Shown here: positions 8,151 through 15,930 of the stretch, one piece after another
How the letters are laid out: each line of letters opens with the position of its first letter
Numbering within the stretch: the stretch's first letter is position 1
Origin: CAIWHR01 sp963709525
Lineage (GTDB): Bacteria; Pseudomonadota; Gammaproteobacteria; Burkholderiales; Casimicrobiaceae
Length of the DNA stretch: 64,000 nucleotides
Direction: 5' to 3'
Assembly: GCA_963709525.1 (NCBI GenBank)
Contig: CAVPXB010000009.1
Location: 248,001-312,000 of the forward strand
Translations under genes and position numbers: made by a program
Notes under the pieces: generated by a model
What the model was told of the DNA's origin: nothing
The model's database searches: none
What the model saw: only the letters and a program-made list of their open reading frames with translations

Positions 8151-8603
8151 ATGTTTGACATCGGCTTTTCCGAGATTGTCGTCATCGGCGTCGTGGCGCT
8201 GATCGTCATCGGCCCCGAGAAGCTGCCGAAGACCGCGCGCACGCTCGGCCACCTTTTCGGTCGGCTCCAGCGCTACGTCAGCGACGTCAAGGCGGATATC
8301 AGCCGCGAGATGGAGCTCGATGAATTGAAGAAGCTGCAGCAGCAAGTGCAGACGGCGGCCCGGGACATCGAGACCTCGGTCAGTTCAGCCGCGCGCGACG
8401 TCGAAACCGGCGTGCGCCAGGTCGAGTCGGATCTCAATGCCGCCGGGGCTGGCGGTACCGTGAGCCCGGCAATCGATGCCGGCGCGGCGCCTCACGCCGA
8501 TGCTCGCGCCTCCGCTCGCGGAGCCGATGGTCGAAAACGTGCCACCGTCGCCGCCCGCGGTGCATGCCGAGTCGTCGCGGCAGGCATCGTTGCCGGGGTT
8601 TGA
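8151..8603 (+). CDS. tatB: Sec-independent translocase subunit TatB, tail probably frameshifted
   Basis: TatB forms the substrate receptor with TatC. The 150-residue frame starts MFDIGFSEIVVIGVVALIVI, followed by GPEKLPKTARTLG and a long amphipathic, coiled-coil-like helix, all typical. The last 40 residues (rich in Ala, Arg and Gly) look unlike TatB. The +1 frame is open from 8464 to a stop at 8611-8613 and encodes a Pro/Glu-rich tail (PLAEPMVENVPPSPPAV) with higher third-position GC, as TatB tails usually look. A single-base indel near 8464-8500, real or from assembly, is the simple explanation. Confidence 0.9.
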   Translation: MFDIGFSEIVVIGVVALIVIGPEKLPKTARTLGHLFGRLQRYVSDVKADISREMELDELKKLQQQVQTAARDIETSVSSAARDVETGVRQVESDLNAAGAGGTVSPAIDAGAAPHADARASARGADGRKRATVAARGACRVVAAGIVAGV

Positions 8604-8634
8604 TCGCGGTTGACGCCGTGGCGACCCGTCTTTC

Positions 8635-9396
8635 ATGAGCGAAGCCCCCGCACCGCAGGATTCCACCGTACAGGAAACCTTCATCTCGCACTTGATCGAG
8701 CTGCGCGACCGGCTGTTGCGCGCGATCATCGCGATCGTCATCATCCTGCTCTGCCTGGTTCCGTTCGCGAAGGACATCTACGCGCTGCTGGCCGCGCCGC
8801 TCATCAAGGTGCTGCCGGCCGGGGCGACGATGATCGCGACCGACGTCACAGGCACCTTCCTCGTTCCGCTCAAGGTGACGCTGATGGCGGCTTTCGTCAT
8901 CGCGCTGCCCTACGTGCTGTGGCAGATGTGGGCGTTCATCGCGCCCGGGCTCTATCGGCACGAGCGGAAGCTCGCGGTGCCGGTGATCGTGTCGAGCTTC
9001 CTGTTCTTTCTCATCGGCATGTCGTTCGCCTACTTCATCGTCTTTCCGGTGGCGTTCGGTTTTTTCGCCGGCTATACGCCCGCGGGCGTGCAGATGATGA
9101 CCGACATCGACAAGTACCTGTCGTTCGTGCTGACGATGTTCATCGCCTTCGGCGTCACCTTCGAGACGCCCGTGATCGTCATCGTGCTGGTGCGCCTGCG
9201 CGTGGTGACGCTCGCGCAGCTGAAGGCGATCCGCTCGTACGTGATTGTCGGCGCGTTCGTGATCGGCGCGATCTTCACGCCGCCGGACGTCATCTCGCAG
9301 CTGCTGCTGGCGATACCGCTGTGGCTGTTGTTCGAGCTGGGCCTGCTGCTCGCGCGCTTCGTCGTCCCGGCGCCCGGAACGGGGTCAGATACGTAA
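8635..9396 (+). CDS. tatC: Sec-independent translocase subunit TatC
   Basis: TatC is the six-helix membrane protein that recognises the twin-arginine signal. The 253-residue product opens with the family's ETFISHLIELRDRLLRA segment and has the conserved FAPGLY-like FIAPGLYRHER loop and SFAYFIVFPVAFGFF helix. The final residues Gly-Ser-Asp-Thr and the TAA stop are encoded by the left arm of an inverted repeat (9381-9428), so the native end has been replaced by repeat sequence. Confidence 0.97.
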   Translation: MSEAPAPQDSTVQETFISHLIELRDRLLRAIIAIVIILLCLVPFAKDIYALLAAPLIKVLPAGATMIATDVTGTFLVPLKVTLMAAFVIALPYVLWQMWAFIAPGLYRHERKLAVPVIVSSFLFFLIGMSFAYFIVFPVAFGFFAGYTPAGVQMMTDIDKYLSFVLTMFIAFGVTFETPVIVIVLVRLRVVTLAQLKAIRSYVIVGAFVIGAIFTPPDVISQLLLAIPLWLLFELGLLLARFVVPAPGTGSDT

Positions 9397-9428
9397 TACG
9401 AAATTCAACGTATTACGTATCTGACCCC
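9381..9428. repeat. REP-like inverted repeat GGGGTCAGA...TCTGACCCC, copy 1
   Basis: Two perfect 20-bp arms (9381-9400 and 9409-9428) separated by 8 bp AAATTCAA. The outer GGGGTCAGA/TCTGACCCC ends are shared with the element at 34405-34487, while the inner arm sequences differ. It separates the convergent tatC and the HtrA-like gene and could act as a transcription stop for both, although there is no run of T after the stem. The stop codon of tatC is inside the left arm. The pattern resembles REP sequences mobilised by RAYT transposases; no such transposase is in the window. Confidence 0.85.
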
Positions 9429-9439
9429 ATTTCACCATT

Positions 9440-10594
9440 TCACTGCGCCTTGGGCCGCTTGCCGACGGCGACGTCCACGTCGACGGCCTTGCGCTCGCGC
9501 CAGACCTTCACCTTCACCGGCGCGCCTGGCGGGAGATTGGCGATGCGGGTGAGCAGCGCCTGCGTGTCCCGCGTGGGCTTGCCGTCGATTTCCACCACGA
9601 CATCGCGCGACTGGATGCCCGCGCGATCGGCGGGCCCGTTGCGCACCACGCCGCGGATGATGACGCCGCCATTCTCGACGCCCAGCGCCCGGGCAACTTC
9701 CGCCGACACGTCTTCCGGTTCGATCCCGAGCCAGCCGCGGGTCACCTCGCCATCGCGGATGATCTGCTCCAGCACGGTCCGCGCGAGCGACACCGGAATC
9801 GCAAAACCGATGCCCTGCGAGCCGCCCGACTGCGAAAAGATGGTGCTGTTGATGCCGACGAGGTTGCCGGCGATGTCGACCAGCGCCCCACCCGAATTGC
9901 CGGGGTTGATCGCCGCGTCGGTCTGGATGAAGTCCTCGTACCGATTGATGCCGAGGTGATTGCGCCCGGTGGCGCTGACGATGCCCATCGTGACCGTATT
10001 GCCGAAGCCGAAAGGATTGCCGATCGCCAGGACGACATCGCCCACGCGCACGACATCCAGCGCGGCGAAGGTGATCGCCGGCAGGTCTTTCCCCTCGGCG
10101 ACGAGCACCGCCAGATCGGACTCGGGATCGGTGCCGCGAACCTTGGCCTGGACGCGGCGACCATCGGCGAGCACCAGCTGGATGTCGTCGGCGCCTTCGA
10201 TCACGTGATGATTGGTCAGAACGTAACCTTCCGAGGCGACGATCACGCCCGACCCCAGACTGGTGGCGCTCTGACGCGGAATTCGCTCGGCAAGATCGGG
10301 GAAATAGCGGCGGAGGATCGAATCGTCCATCAGCGGATGGCGCTGACGCATCTCCTTGCGGGTGTAGATATTGACGACCGCCGGCATCGCCCTTTTCGCC
10401 GCGTCGGCGTAGCTCGAGGTTGTCGCGGTCGGCGCCGTCGCGGGTGTGTTGGTCTCCTGCAGCAGCACGATCCCGCCCGCTCCGCGCTGCCCGAAGCGTG
10501 ACAGGAGGTCGGGGCGCAGCGTGGAGACGACGAAAAGCGCGGCCAGGCACAGCGTGCAGGCCTGCGCGAAGATGAGCCAGAATTTGCGCAGCAC
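9440..10594 (-). CDS. membrane-anchored HtrA/DegS-type serine protease
   Basis: A periplasmic quality-control protease of the DegS/AlgW type. The GTG at 10594, preceded by GAGGG, gives 384 residues that start with LRKFWLIFAQACTLCLAALF, an uncleaved membrane anchor. The trypsin-like domain shows the catalytic triad: His130 in TNHHVIEG, Asp160 in DPESDLAVL and Ser234 in NPGNSGGALV. A single PDZ domain follows (RGWLGIEPEDV to the C-terminus), not two as in DegP. The frame is open further upstream, but without family-like sequence. It is convergent with tatC and divergent from petA, the usual place for this gene in betaproteobacteria. Confidence 0.92.
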   Translation of the reverse strand: MLRKFWLIFAQACTLCLAALFVVSTLRPDLLSRFGQRGAGGIVLLQETNTPATAPTATTSSYADAAKRAMPAVVNIYTRKEMRQRHPLMDDSILRRYFPDLAERIPRQSATSLGSGVIVASEGYVLTNHHVIEGADDIQLVLADGRRVQAKVRGTDPESDLAVLVAEGKDLPAITFAALDVVRVGDVVLAIGNPFGFGNTVTMGIVSATGRNHLGINRYEDFIQTDAAINPGNSGGALVDIAGNLVGINSTIFSQSGGSQGIGFAIPVSLARTVLEQIIRDGEVTRGWLGIEPEDVSAEVARALGVENGGVIIRGVVRNGPADRAGIQSRDVVVEIDGKPTRDTQALLTRIANLPPGAPVKVKVWRERKAVDVDVAVGKRPKAQ

Positions 10595-10754
10595 GGGGGA
10601 TTCCCTCGATCGAAGGCCGATTATAGCTGCGGGCAGCGCCACGACCTCTGCCCGCGGTCGCGTCGAGGGCCGCCTCAAGTTGAACGACGGTCGGGGCGGG
10701 CATCGGCAAGCTGATGATTGCAGGAGCCTTTTCCGGTTTTTCCGGGCCATGCTC

Positions 10755-10784
10755 TTCCGGCGGAAGACCGAAATCCCTTATAAT
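10755..10784 (+). promoter_or_regulatory. candidate promoter for petABC
   Basis: A perfect TATAAT box lies at 10779-10784, about 80 bp before the petA start, in the 268-bp divergent gap between the protease and petA. The -35 region about 18 bp upstream (TTCCGG at 10755-10760) matches the consensus poorly. The small palindrome CTTCCGGCGGAAG overlaps it. The rest of the gap holds no gene that I can see. Confidence 0.4.
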
Positions 10785-10862
10785 CGATAGGTTTGCGAAT
10801 CCACGTCCGCAGTTTCGCGACGGACGGCGGGCCTGCATCGTCAATATCAGGGACGGGGCGAC

Positions 10863-11456
10863 ATGGCGGAAGCTACGGTGGACAAGGGCAAGCGCCGGTT
10901 TGTGATCGGCGCCACCAGCGTGGTCGGGGGCGCGGGCGTTGTGGCGGCGGCGACGCCGTTCGTGATGTCGCTCTTCCCCAGCGAACGCGCGAAGGCGGCC
11001 GGTGCGCCGGTCGAGATCGACATCAGCAAGCTCGAACCGGGCCAGAAGATCGACGTCGAGTGGCGCGGCAAGGTGGTGTGGGTGATCAATCGCACCCAGG
11101 CCATGCTCGACGGCCTGGCCAAGCTCGACGCCAAGCTCGCCGATCCGGGCTCGAACCAGCCGCAGCAGCCCGGGTATGCCAGGAATCCTGCACGCGCGAT
11201 CAAGCCGCAGGTGTTCGTCGCGGTCGGCATCTGCACCCACCTGGGATGTTCGCCGACCTTTCGTCCCGAGGTGGCGCCCATCGATCTCGGCGGTGACTGG
11301 CTGGGCGGCTTTTTCTGCCCCTGCCATCAGTCGAAGTTCGACCTGGCCGGGCGCGTGTACGCCGGCGTGCCGGCACCGACCAACCTGGTCATTCCGCCGC
11401 ACAGGTATGTCGGCGAGACGAAAATCGTCATCGGCGACGATGGCAAGTCGGCGTAA
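10863..11456 (+). CDS. petA: ubiquinol-cytochrome c reductase Rieske iron-sulfur subunit
   Basis: The Rieske protein moves electrons from ubiquinol to cytochrome c1. The 197-residue product has a twin-arginine segment (GKRRFVIGATS, residues 9-19) before its single membrane helix, so it is a Tat substrate. Cluster ligands are visible: Cys124 and His126 in CTHLGC, Cys152 and His155 in CPCHQSKFD; Cys129 and Cys154 would form the stabilising disulfide. It is the first gene of petABC. Confidence 0.97.
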   Translation: MAEATVDKGKRRFVIGATSVVGGAGVVAAATPFVMSLFPSERAKAAGAPVEIDISKLEPGQKIDVEWRGKVVWVINRTQAMLDGLAKLDAKLADPGSNQPQQPGYARNPARAIKPQVFVAVGICTHLGCSPTFRPEVAPIDLGGDWLGGFFCPCHQSKFDLAGRVYAGVPAPTNLVIPPHRYVGETKIVIGDDGKSA

Positions 11457-11471
11457 CGGGGACGCGTGACC

Positions 11472-12743
11472 ATGGAAAAAATCCTGCACTGGATCGACGA
11501 ACGATTTCCGCTGACCGTCCTGTGGAAGTCGCAGGTCTCCGAGTACTACGCACCGAAGAACTTCAACTTCTGGTACTACTTCGGCTCGCTCGCGGCGCTG
11601 GTGCTGGTGATGCAGATCGTCACCGGCATCTTCCTCACCATGAACTACAAGCCCGACGCCGCCAAGGCATTCGAGTCGGTCGAGTACATCATGCGCGACG
11701 TGTCGTGGGGCTGGCTGATCCGCTACATGCATTCGACCGGCGCGTCGATGTTCTTCGTCGTCGTCTACCTGCACATGTTCCGGGGCCTGATGTACGGCAG
11801 CTATCGCAAGCCGCGCGAACTCACCTGGATCCTCGGCTGCGCGATCTACCTGGCGCTGATGGGCGAGGCGTTCTTCGGCTACCTGCTGCCGTGGGGGCAG
11901 ATGTCGTTCTGGGGCGCGCAGGTGATCGTCAACCTGTTCTCGGCGATTCCGCTGATCGGCGAAGACCTCTCGGTCTGGATCCGCGGTGACTACACGATCT
12001 CCGACATCACCCTGAACCGCTTCTTCGCCTTCCACGTGATCGCGCTGCCGCTGGTGCTGATGGGCCTCGTTGGCGCGCACCTGATCGCGCTGCACGAAAC
12101 GGGTTCGAACAATCCCGACGGCGTCGAGATCAAGAAGCACAAGGACCCGAAGACCGGCATCCCGCTCGACGGCATCGCGTTCCACCCGTACTACACGGTG
12201 AAGGACATCATGGGGGTCGTGGTCTTCCTCGCGGTGTTCTCGATCATCGTGTTCTTCGTGCCGGAAATGGGCGGTTATTTCCTCGAGGCCAACAACTTCA
12301 TCCCGGCCGATCCGCTGCGCACGCCGTTGCACATCGCGCCGGTGTGGTACTTCACGCCGTACTACGCGATGCTGCGCGCGGTGCCCTCGTACTTCGGCAC
12401 CCAGGTCTGGGGGGTGCTGGTGATGGGGGGCGCGGTGATGATCTTCTTCGCGCTGCCGTGGCTCGACCGCGGCAAGGTGAAGTCGATCCGCTACCGCGGC
12501 AACCTCTACAAGTCGTGGCTGGCCGCGTTCGTGGTGAGCTTCCTGATCCTGGGCTACCTCGGTGTCGTGCCGGTGACCGTCTGGGGCCAGTTCGCCGAGG
12601 GCGTTCCGCTCCTTGGCGGCGCCGACAAGGCGACCGTCGTGTCAAGGGTGCTCACGGTCGTCTACTTCCTCTTTTTCCTGTTGATGCCCTGGTACACGGC
12701 ACGCGACAAGACCAAGCCCGAACCGGAAAGGGTGACCGGATAA
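11472..12743 (+). CDS. petB: cytochrome b of the bc1 complex
   Basis: The membrane core of complex III, carrying two b hemes and both quinone sites. From the ATG at 11472 it is 423 residues; a GTG at 11466 is also in frame, but the GGGGA ribosome-binding site is better placed for the ATG. The N-terminal WIDERFPLT, the heme regions around IRYMHSTGASMFF and FFAFHVIALPLVLM, and the Qo-site motif PEM(G) in VFFVPEMGGYF are present. Eight membrane helices are expected. The stop overlaps the petC start (TAATG). Confidence 0.97.
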   Translation: MEKILHWIDERFPLTVLWKSQVSEYYAPKNFNFWYYFGSLAALVLVMQIVTGIFLTMNYKPDAAKAFESVEYIMRDVSWGWLIRYMHSTGASMFFVVVYLHMFRGLMYGSYRKPRELTWILGCAIYLALMGEAFFGYLLPWGQMSFWGAQVIVNLFSAIPLIGEDLSVWIRGDYTISDITLNRFFAFHVIALPLVLMGLVGAHLIALHETGSNNPDGVEIKKHKDPKTGIPLDGIAFHPYYTVKDIMGVVVFLAVFSIIVFFVPEMGGYFLEANNFIPADPLRTPLHIAPVWYFTPYYAMLRAVPSYFGTQVWGVLVMGGAVMIFFALPWLDRGKVKSIRYRGNLYKSWLAAFVVSFLILGYLGVVPVTVWGQFAEGVPLLGGADKATVVSRVLTVVYFLFFLLMPWYTARDKTKPEPERVTG

Positions 12744-13543
12744 TGAACAAGCTCATCACGACCCTCTTCGCGACGCTGTTGCTGACGTCCGCGGCGGCGT
12801 TTGCATCCGGCGGCGATGACATCCTGCTCGAGCCGGCGCCGATCAACCGCCTGGACGCCGAATCGCTGCAGCGCGGCGCCCGCAGCTTCGTCAACTATTG
12901 CCTCAACTGCCACAGCGCGAAGTACATGCGTTACAACCGGTTGACCGACCTGGGCCTCACCGAAGACCAGATCAAGGACAACCTGATCCTGACCGGGGCC
13001 AAGATCGGTGACCCGATGACGGTGGCCATGTCAGCCGCCGATGCCAAGGTCTGGCTCGGTGCGCCGCCGCCCGACCTGTCCGTCGAGTCGCGCGTCCGTG
13101 GCACGGATTGGCTGTACAACTACTTCCTCGGCTTCTACAGGGACGACAAGTCGGCGACCGGCTGGAACAATCTCGTGTTCCCGAACGTCGGCATGCCGCA
13201 TGTGTTGTGGGAACTCTCGGGCACCAACAAGCTGGTGGCGACCGAATACAAGGACAGCCACGAGGCCCACGGCGCGGCCATCGCCGCCAAGCGGCTGGTC
13301 AGGGTGGCGGCATTGCCGGCGGGCAAGGCAGCAGTCGAGACGGTGGCCGTCGAGACGCCCGGCACAATGACGCCGGACCAATATCGCGCGTTCGTCGCCG
13401 ACCTCGTCAATTACCTCGACTACATGGGCGAGCCGGTCAAGAACAAGCGGATCAGCCTGGGGCTCGTCGTCCTCATCTACCTCAGCATTCTGTTTGTCTT
13501 TGCCTTTTGGTTGAAGAAGGAATTTTGGAAGGACGTCCACTGA
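12743..13543 (+). CDS. petC: cytochrome c1 of the bc1 complex
   Basis: A membrane-anchored c-type cytochrome that takes electrons from the Rieske centre. The 266-residue precursor has a cleavable Sec signal (ending near AAAFAS), the heme site Cys53-Cys56-His57 in CLNCHSAKYMRYN, the axial Met in FPNVGMPHVLWEL, and a C-terminal anchor (LGLVVLIYLSILFVFAFWL). It overlaps petB by one base and ends the pet operon. Confidence 0.97.
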   Translation: MNKLITTLFATLLLTSAAAFASGGDDILLEPAPINRLDAESLQRGARSFVNYCLNCHSAKYMRYNRLTDLGLTEDQIKDNLILTGAKIGDPMTVAMSAADAKVWLGAPPPDLSVESRVRGTDWLYNYFLGFYRDDKSATGWNNLVFPNVGMPHVLWELSGTNKLVATEYKDSHEAHGAAIAAKRLVRVAALPAGKAAVETVAVETPGTMTPDQYRAFVADLVNYLDYMGEPVKNKRISLGLVVLIYLSILFVFAFWLKKEFWKDVH

Positions 13544-13600
13544 CAGGTTGCCGGCATCTCGGCGCCCGGTCGAGCATGTCCGCCACTGAACGCCATCGCC

Positions 13601-13630
13601 GGGCAGGAGCCGCATTCCTGCCCCTTCGCT
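13601..13630 (+). terminator. weak hairpin between petC and sspA
   Basis: Perfect 8-bp arms GGGCAGGA (13601-13608) and TCCTGCCC (13616-13623) with a 7-bp loop, followed by a pyrimidine-rich stretch. It may terminate or attenuate transcription after petC. There is no clean T run, so the call is tentative. Confidence 0.35.
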
Positions 13631-13708
13631 TTCCCGGCTCTCGGAGAGCGCCGATCGGACGCTGTTGAATCGAATCCGCCGCCACGTCGGGGCAGGGAGA
13701 ACACCACC

Positions 13709-14308
13709 ATGATGACGCTTTACTCAGGCACGACCGATCCCTTCAGCCAGCGCTGCCGCATCGTGCTGCACGAGAAGGGAATGGATTTCCAGATCATCGA
13801 CGTCGACCTCGATCACAAGCCGGAAGACCTCGCGGTGATGAACCCCTACAACCAGGTTCCGGTGCTGGTCGAGCGCGACCTTGTCCTGCACGAGTCGAAC
13901 ATCATCAACGAGTACATCGACGAGCGGTTCCCGCACCCGCAACTGATGCCGGCCGATCCGGTGATGCGGGCCCGCGCGCGGCTTTTCCTGCACCGCTTCG
14001 AAAAGGAGATGTTCGTTCACATCGATGCGCTGGAAAGCAACAACCAGAAGCAGCTCGAAAAGGCGCGCAACCTCGTTCGCGACAGCCTGTTGCAGATCAC
14101 GCCGGTGTTCGCCAAGTACAAGCACATGCTGGGCGACGACTACTCGATGCTCGACGTCGCGATCACGCCGCTGTTGTGGCGGCTCGACTACTACGGCATC
14201 TCGATGCCCAAACAGGCGGCGCCGCTGATGAAGTACGCCGAGCGCCTGTTCGCACGTCCCGCGTTCTCCGAGGCGCTGACCTCGGCCGAACGCGGCATGC
14301 GCAAGTGA
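13709..14308 (+). CDS. sspA: stringent starvation protein A, GST-fold
   Basis: SspA binds RNA polymerase and alters transcription under starvation and acid stress; it has a glutathione transferase fold without that activity. The 199-residue product starts MTLYSGTTDPFSQRCRIVLHEK, has the cis-Pro region NQVPVLVERDLVLHESNIINEYIDERFPHP split over the thioredoxin-like half, and a helical C-terminal half. An AGGGAGAA ribosome-binding site precedes two adjacent ATGs. It follows petABC and precedes sspB, the common order in beta- and gammaproteobacteria. Confidence 0.95.
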   Translation: MMTLYSGTTDPFSQRCRIVLHEKGMDFQIIDVDLDHKPEDLAVMNPYNQVPVLVERDLVLHESNIINEYIDERFPHPQLMPADPVMRARARLFLHRFEKEMFVHIDALESNNQKQLEKARNLVRDSLLQITPVFAKYKHMLGDDYSMLDVAITPLLWRLDYYGISMPKQAAPLMKYAERLFARPAFSEALTSAERGMRK

Positions 14309-14402
14309 GCCTGCAGCACGCATGCCCGCGGCAGGGGCGCAGCCGGATGCCGTTCCGGAAGGCGCCGCGTTGCGCGCAAATTTTCGATCTGAGCCGCTTT
14401 CC

Positions 14403-14816
14403 ATGTCCGAGCAATCCGCCAAGCCCTATCTGATTCGCGCCATCTGCGAGTGGTGCGCCGACAACGGGTTGACCCCGTATCTGGCCGTCAAGGTGGACAG
14501 CCAGACGCGCGTGCCTCGCGCATTTGTGCGCAACGGAGAGATCGTGCTCAACATCAGCGTCAACGCGACGCGCAAGCTCGCCATCGACAACGAGCGGGTG
14601 AGCTTCAACGCGCGCTTTGCCGGCGCCTCGCAGGAAGTGTCGGTGCCGATGGCGGCGGTCACCGGGATCTTCGCCAAGGAAACCGGCTACGGTTTCGCGT
14701 TCGCGCCGCCCGAAGACGCCGCCGCGTCGCTGGCAAAGCGCCACCGAACCTGCGTTGGTCGACGTCGATCAGGCGCTGGCGGCAGACGTGTCGGATGCTG
14801 TGGCCGACAAGGCTAG
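14403..14816 (+). CDS. sspB: ClpXP specificity-enhancing factor SspB, frameshifted tail
   Basis: SspB tethers ssrA-tagged proteins to ClpX. The start at 14403 gives SEQSAKPYLIRAICEWCADN and a normal Sm-like substrate-binding domain to about residue 110 (FAKETGYGFAF). Beyond that the frame runs into an Arg/Cys-rich sequence and stops at 14816. The +1 frame continues the expected acidic linker (VDVDQALAADVSDAV) and ends HLQIIK at 14862, matching the ClpX-binding tail (LRVVK-like). Dropping one A from the AAA near 14737 would join the two into a 152-residue protein. As written, the ClpX-docking tail would be lost. Confidence 0.88.
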   Translation: MSEQSAKPYLIRAICEWCADNGLTPYLAVKVDSQTRVPRAFVRNGEIVLNISVNATRKLAIDNERVSFNARFAGASQEVSVPMAAVTGIFAKETGYGFAFAPPEDAAASLAKRHRTCVGRRRSGAGGRRVGCCGRQG

Positions 14817-14862
14817 CGGCAAGCCGAAGGCACGGCCATCGCACTTGCAGATCATCAAGTAG
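14738..14862 (+). other. sspB: SspB C-terminal linker and ClpX-docking tail in the +1 frame
   Basis: Translation of this stretch one base out of phase with the main sspB frame gives an acidic, Ala/Asp-rich linker and the terminal ARPSHLQIIK. Such a tail is the known XB motif of SspB. The preserved coding quality suggests that the frame was recently intact or that the indel is a sequence error. Confidence 0.75.
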
Positions 14863-14932
14863 GCGTCGGCTGGCCCGTCCCGCGTTGGCGCAACGGACCG
14901 TCGTGCAGGCCGAGGTAGAATTCTTCAGATGC

Positions 14933-15008
14933 GCCGGCATAGCTCAGTTGGCAGAGCAGCGGTTTTGTAAACCGAAGGTCCCGGGTTCGACCCCTGGTGC
15001 CGGCACCA
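14933..15008 (+). tRNA. tRNA-Thr (anticodon UGU)
   Basis: A 76-nt cloverleaf: acceptor stem GCCGGCA pairs with TGCCGGC, followed by discriminator A and an encoded CCA. The D arm begins TAGCTCAGTTGGCAGAGCA, the anticodon stem-loop is CGGTTTTGTAAACCG with TGT at the anticodon position, and the T arm contains GGTTCGACCCC. It stands alone after sspB. I looked for an integrase or a duplicated 3' end downstream and saw neither. Confidence 0.97.
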
Positions 15009-15118
15009 ACAAAGGCATTGAATCCGCAGCTATCCGCGATTGAGATGCCCTTTGGTTTGTGCTTTCACGACGTCGCCAAAGTGGCGTCAGCTTTCAACAG
15101 GATATGCAGGAGAAAACC

Positions 15119-15820
15119 ATGGAAAGAGATCGATCGGTCGGCCGCCGTACCACGAGCCTCGCCGGCGCAGCGACGAGAGGCGCCCACGAGGGACGTGGCC
15201 GCAGGCTTGCGCTCAGCCTCGCGGCGGGGCTGGGTCTGGGTCTGGCGGTTTCGGCAGCATCGGCGCAGACGATTGTCGACGAGTGGGCCACCGTGAAGGC
15301 GCCGCCCGCCCCCGAATTGAAGGCGGTGAACCTCGACCCGAAGACCACCGCGCTGCTGATGCTCGATTTCGTTGCGCCGAATTGCACCCAGCGCCCGCGC
15401 TGCATGGCCTCGCTGCCGGCGGTGAAGAAACTGCTCGGCGAAGCCCGCGCCAAAGGCGTGCTGATCGTGTACGCGACCGGCGCCACCGGCAAGCGTGCCG
15501 ACACCGTGCCCGAGCTGGCGCCGACCGACAGCGAACCCCTGGTGTCGACCGGCGTGGACAAGTTCGCCAATACCGACCTCGAAAAGATCCTCAAGGCGGG
15601 CGGCACGCAGACGGTCATCGCGATGGGCACCGCGGCGCATGGTGCGGTCCTCTATACCGCAAGCGCCGCCTCCCTGCGCGGAATGAAGGTGATCGTTCCG
15701 GTCGATGGCATGTCGTCGGACATCCCGTACGGCGAGCAGTACACCGCCTGGCACCTGGCCAATGCGCCGGTGGTGTCACGCAATGTCACGTTGACGAAGC
15801 TCGAACTGATCAAGTTCTGA
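15119..15820 (+). CDS. secreted isochorismatase-fold protein lacking the catalytic Cys
   Basis: A 233-residue protein with a long positively charged N-terminal region and a signal peptide (LALSLAAGLGLGLAVSAASA, cleavage near residue 49), so it should act in the periplasm. The mature part has the isochorismatase/nicotinamidase fold: Asp83 in LMLDF and Lys148 in GVDKFANTD occupy the positions of the catalytic Asp and Lys. At the position of the nucleophilic Cys (usual T..CV..TA) the sequence reads TAAHGAVLYTA, with Ala176. It is therefore either inactive as a cysteine hydrolase or uses different chemistry. The ribosome-binding site GCAGGAGA is good. The substrate is unknown. Confidence 0.8.
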   Translation: MERDRSVGRRTTSLAGAATRGAHEGRGRRLALSLAAGLGLGLAVSAASAQTIVDEWATVKAPPAPELKAVNLDPKTTALLMLDFVAPNCTQRPRCMASLPAVKKLLGEARAKGVLIVYATGATGKRADTVPELAPTDSEPLVSTGVDKFANTDLEKILKAGGTQTVIAMGTAAHGAVLYTASAASLRGMKVIVPVDGMSSDIPYGEQYTAWHLANAPVVSRNVTLTKLELIKF

Positions 15821-15930
15821 TCCGACCGGCTTTGTCAGGGGCGGCGCTCCTGCCGCAAACAGCGGCTATCGTGCCCCGGCAGATCCCGCGCGGGTCGTTG
15901 CGGACCCGCGTCGGTCTTCGCGAGCGCTCG

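Noticed and set aside
9432..12332. Very long minus-strand frame across the protease, petA and petB
   Set aside because: It has no family-like sequence and is antisense to petA and petB; the real protease is in another frame and ends at 10594.
14730..14745. Programmed ribosomal frameshift in sspB
   Set aside because: The AAA is short, lacks a classical slippery heptamer or a following stem that I can see; an indel is simpler.
14933..15120. tRNA-Thr as a genomic island attachment site
   Set aside because: No integrase gene and no repeated tRNA 3' end were seen downstream.
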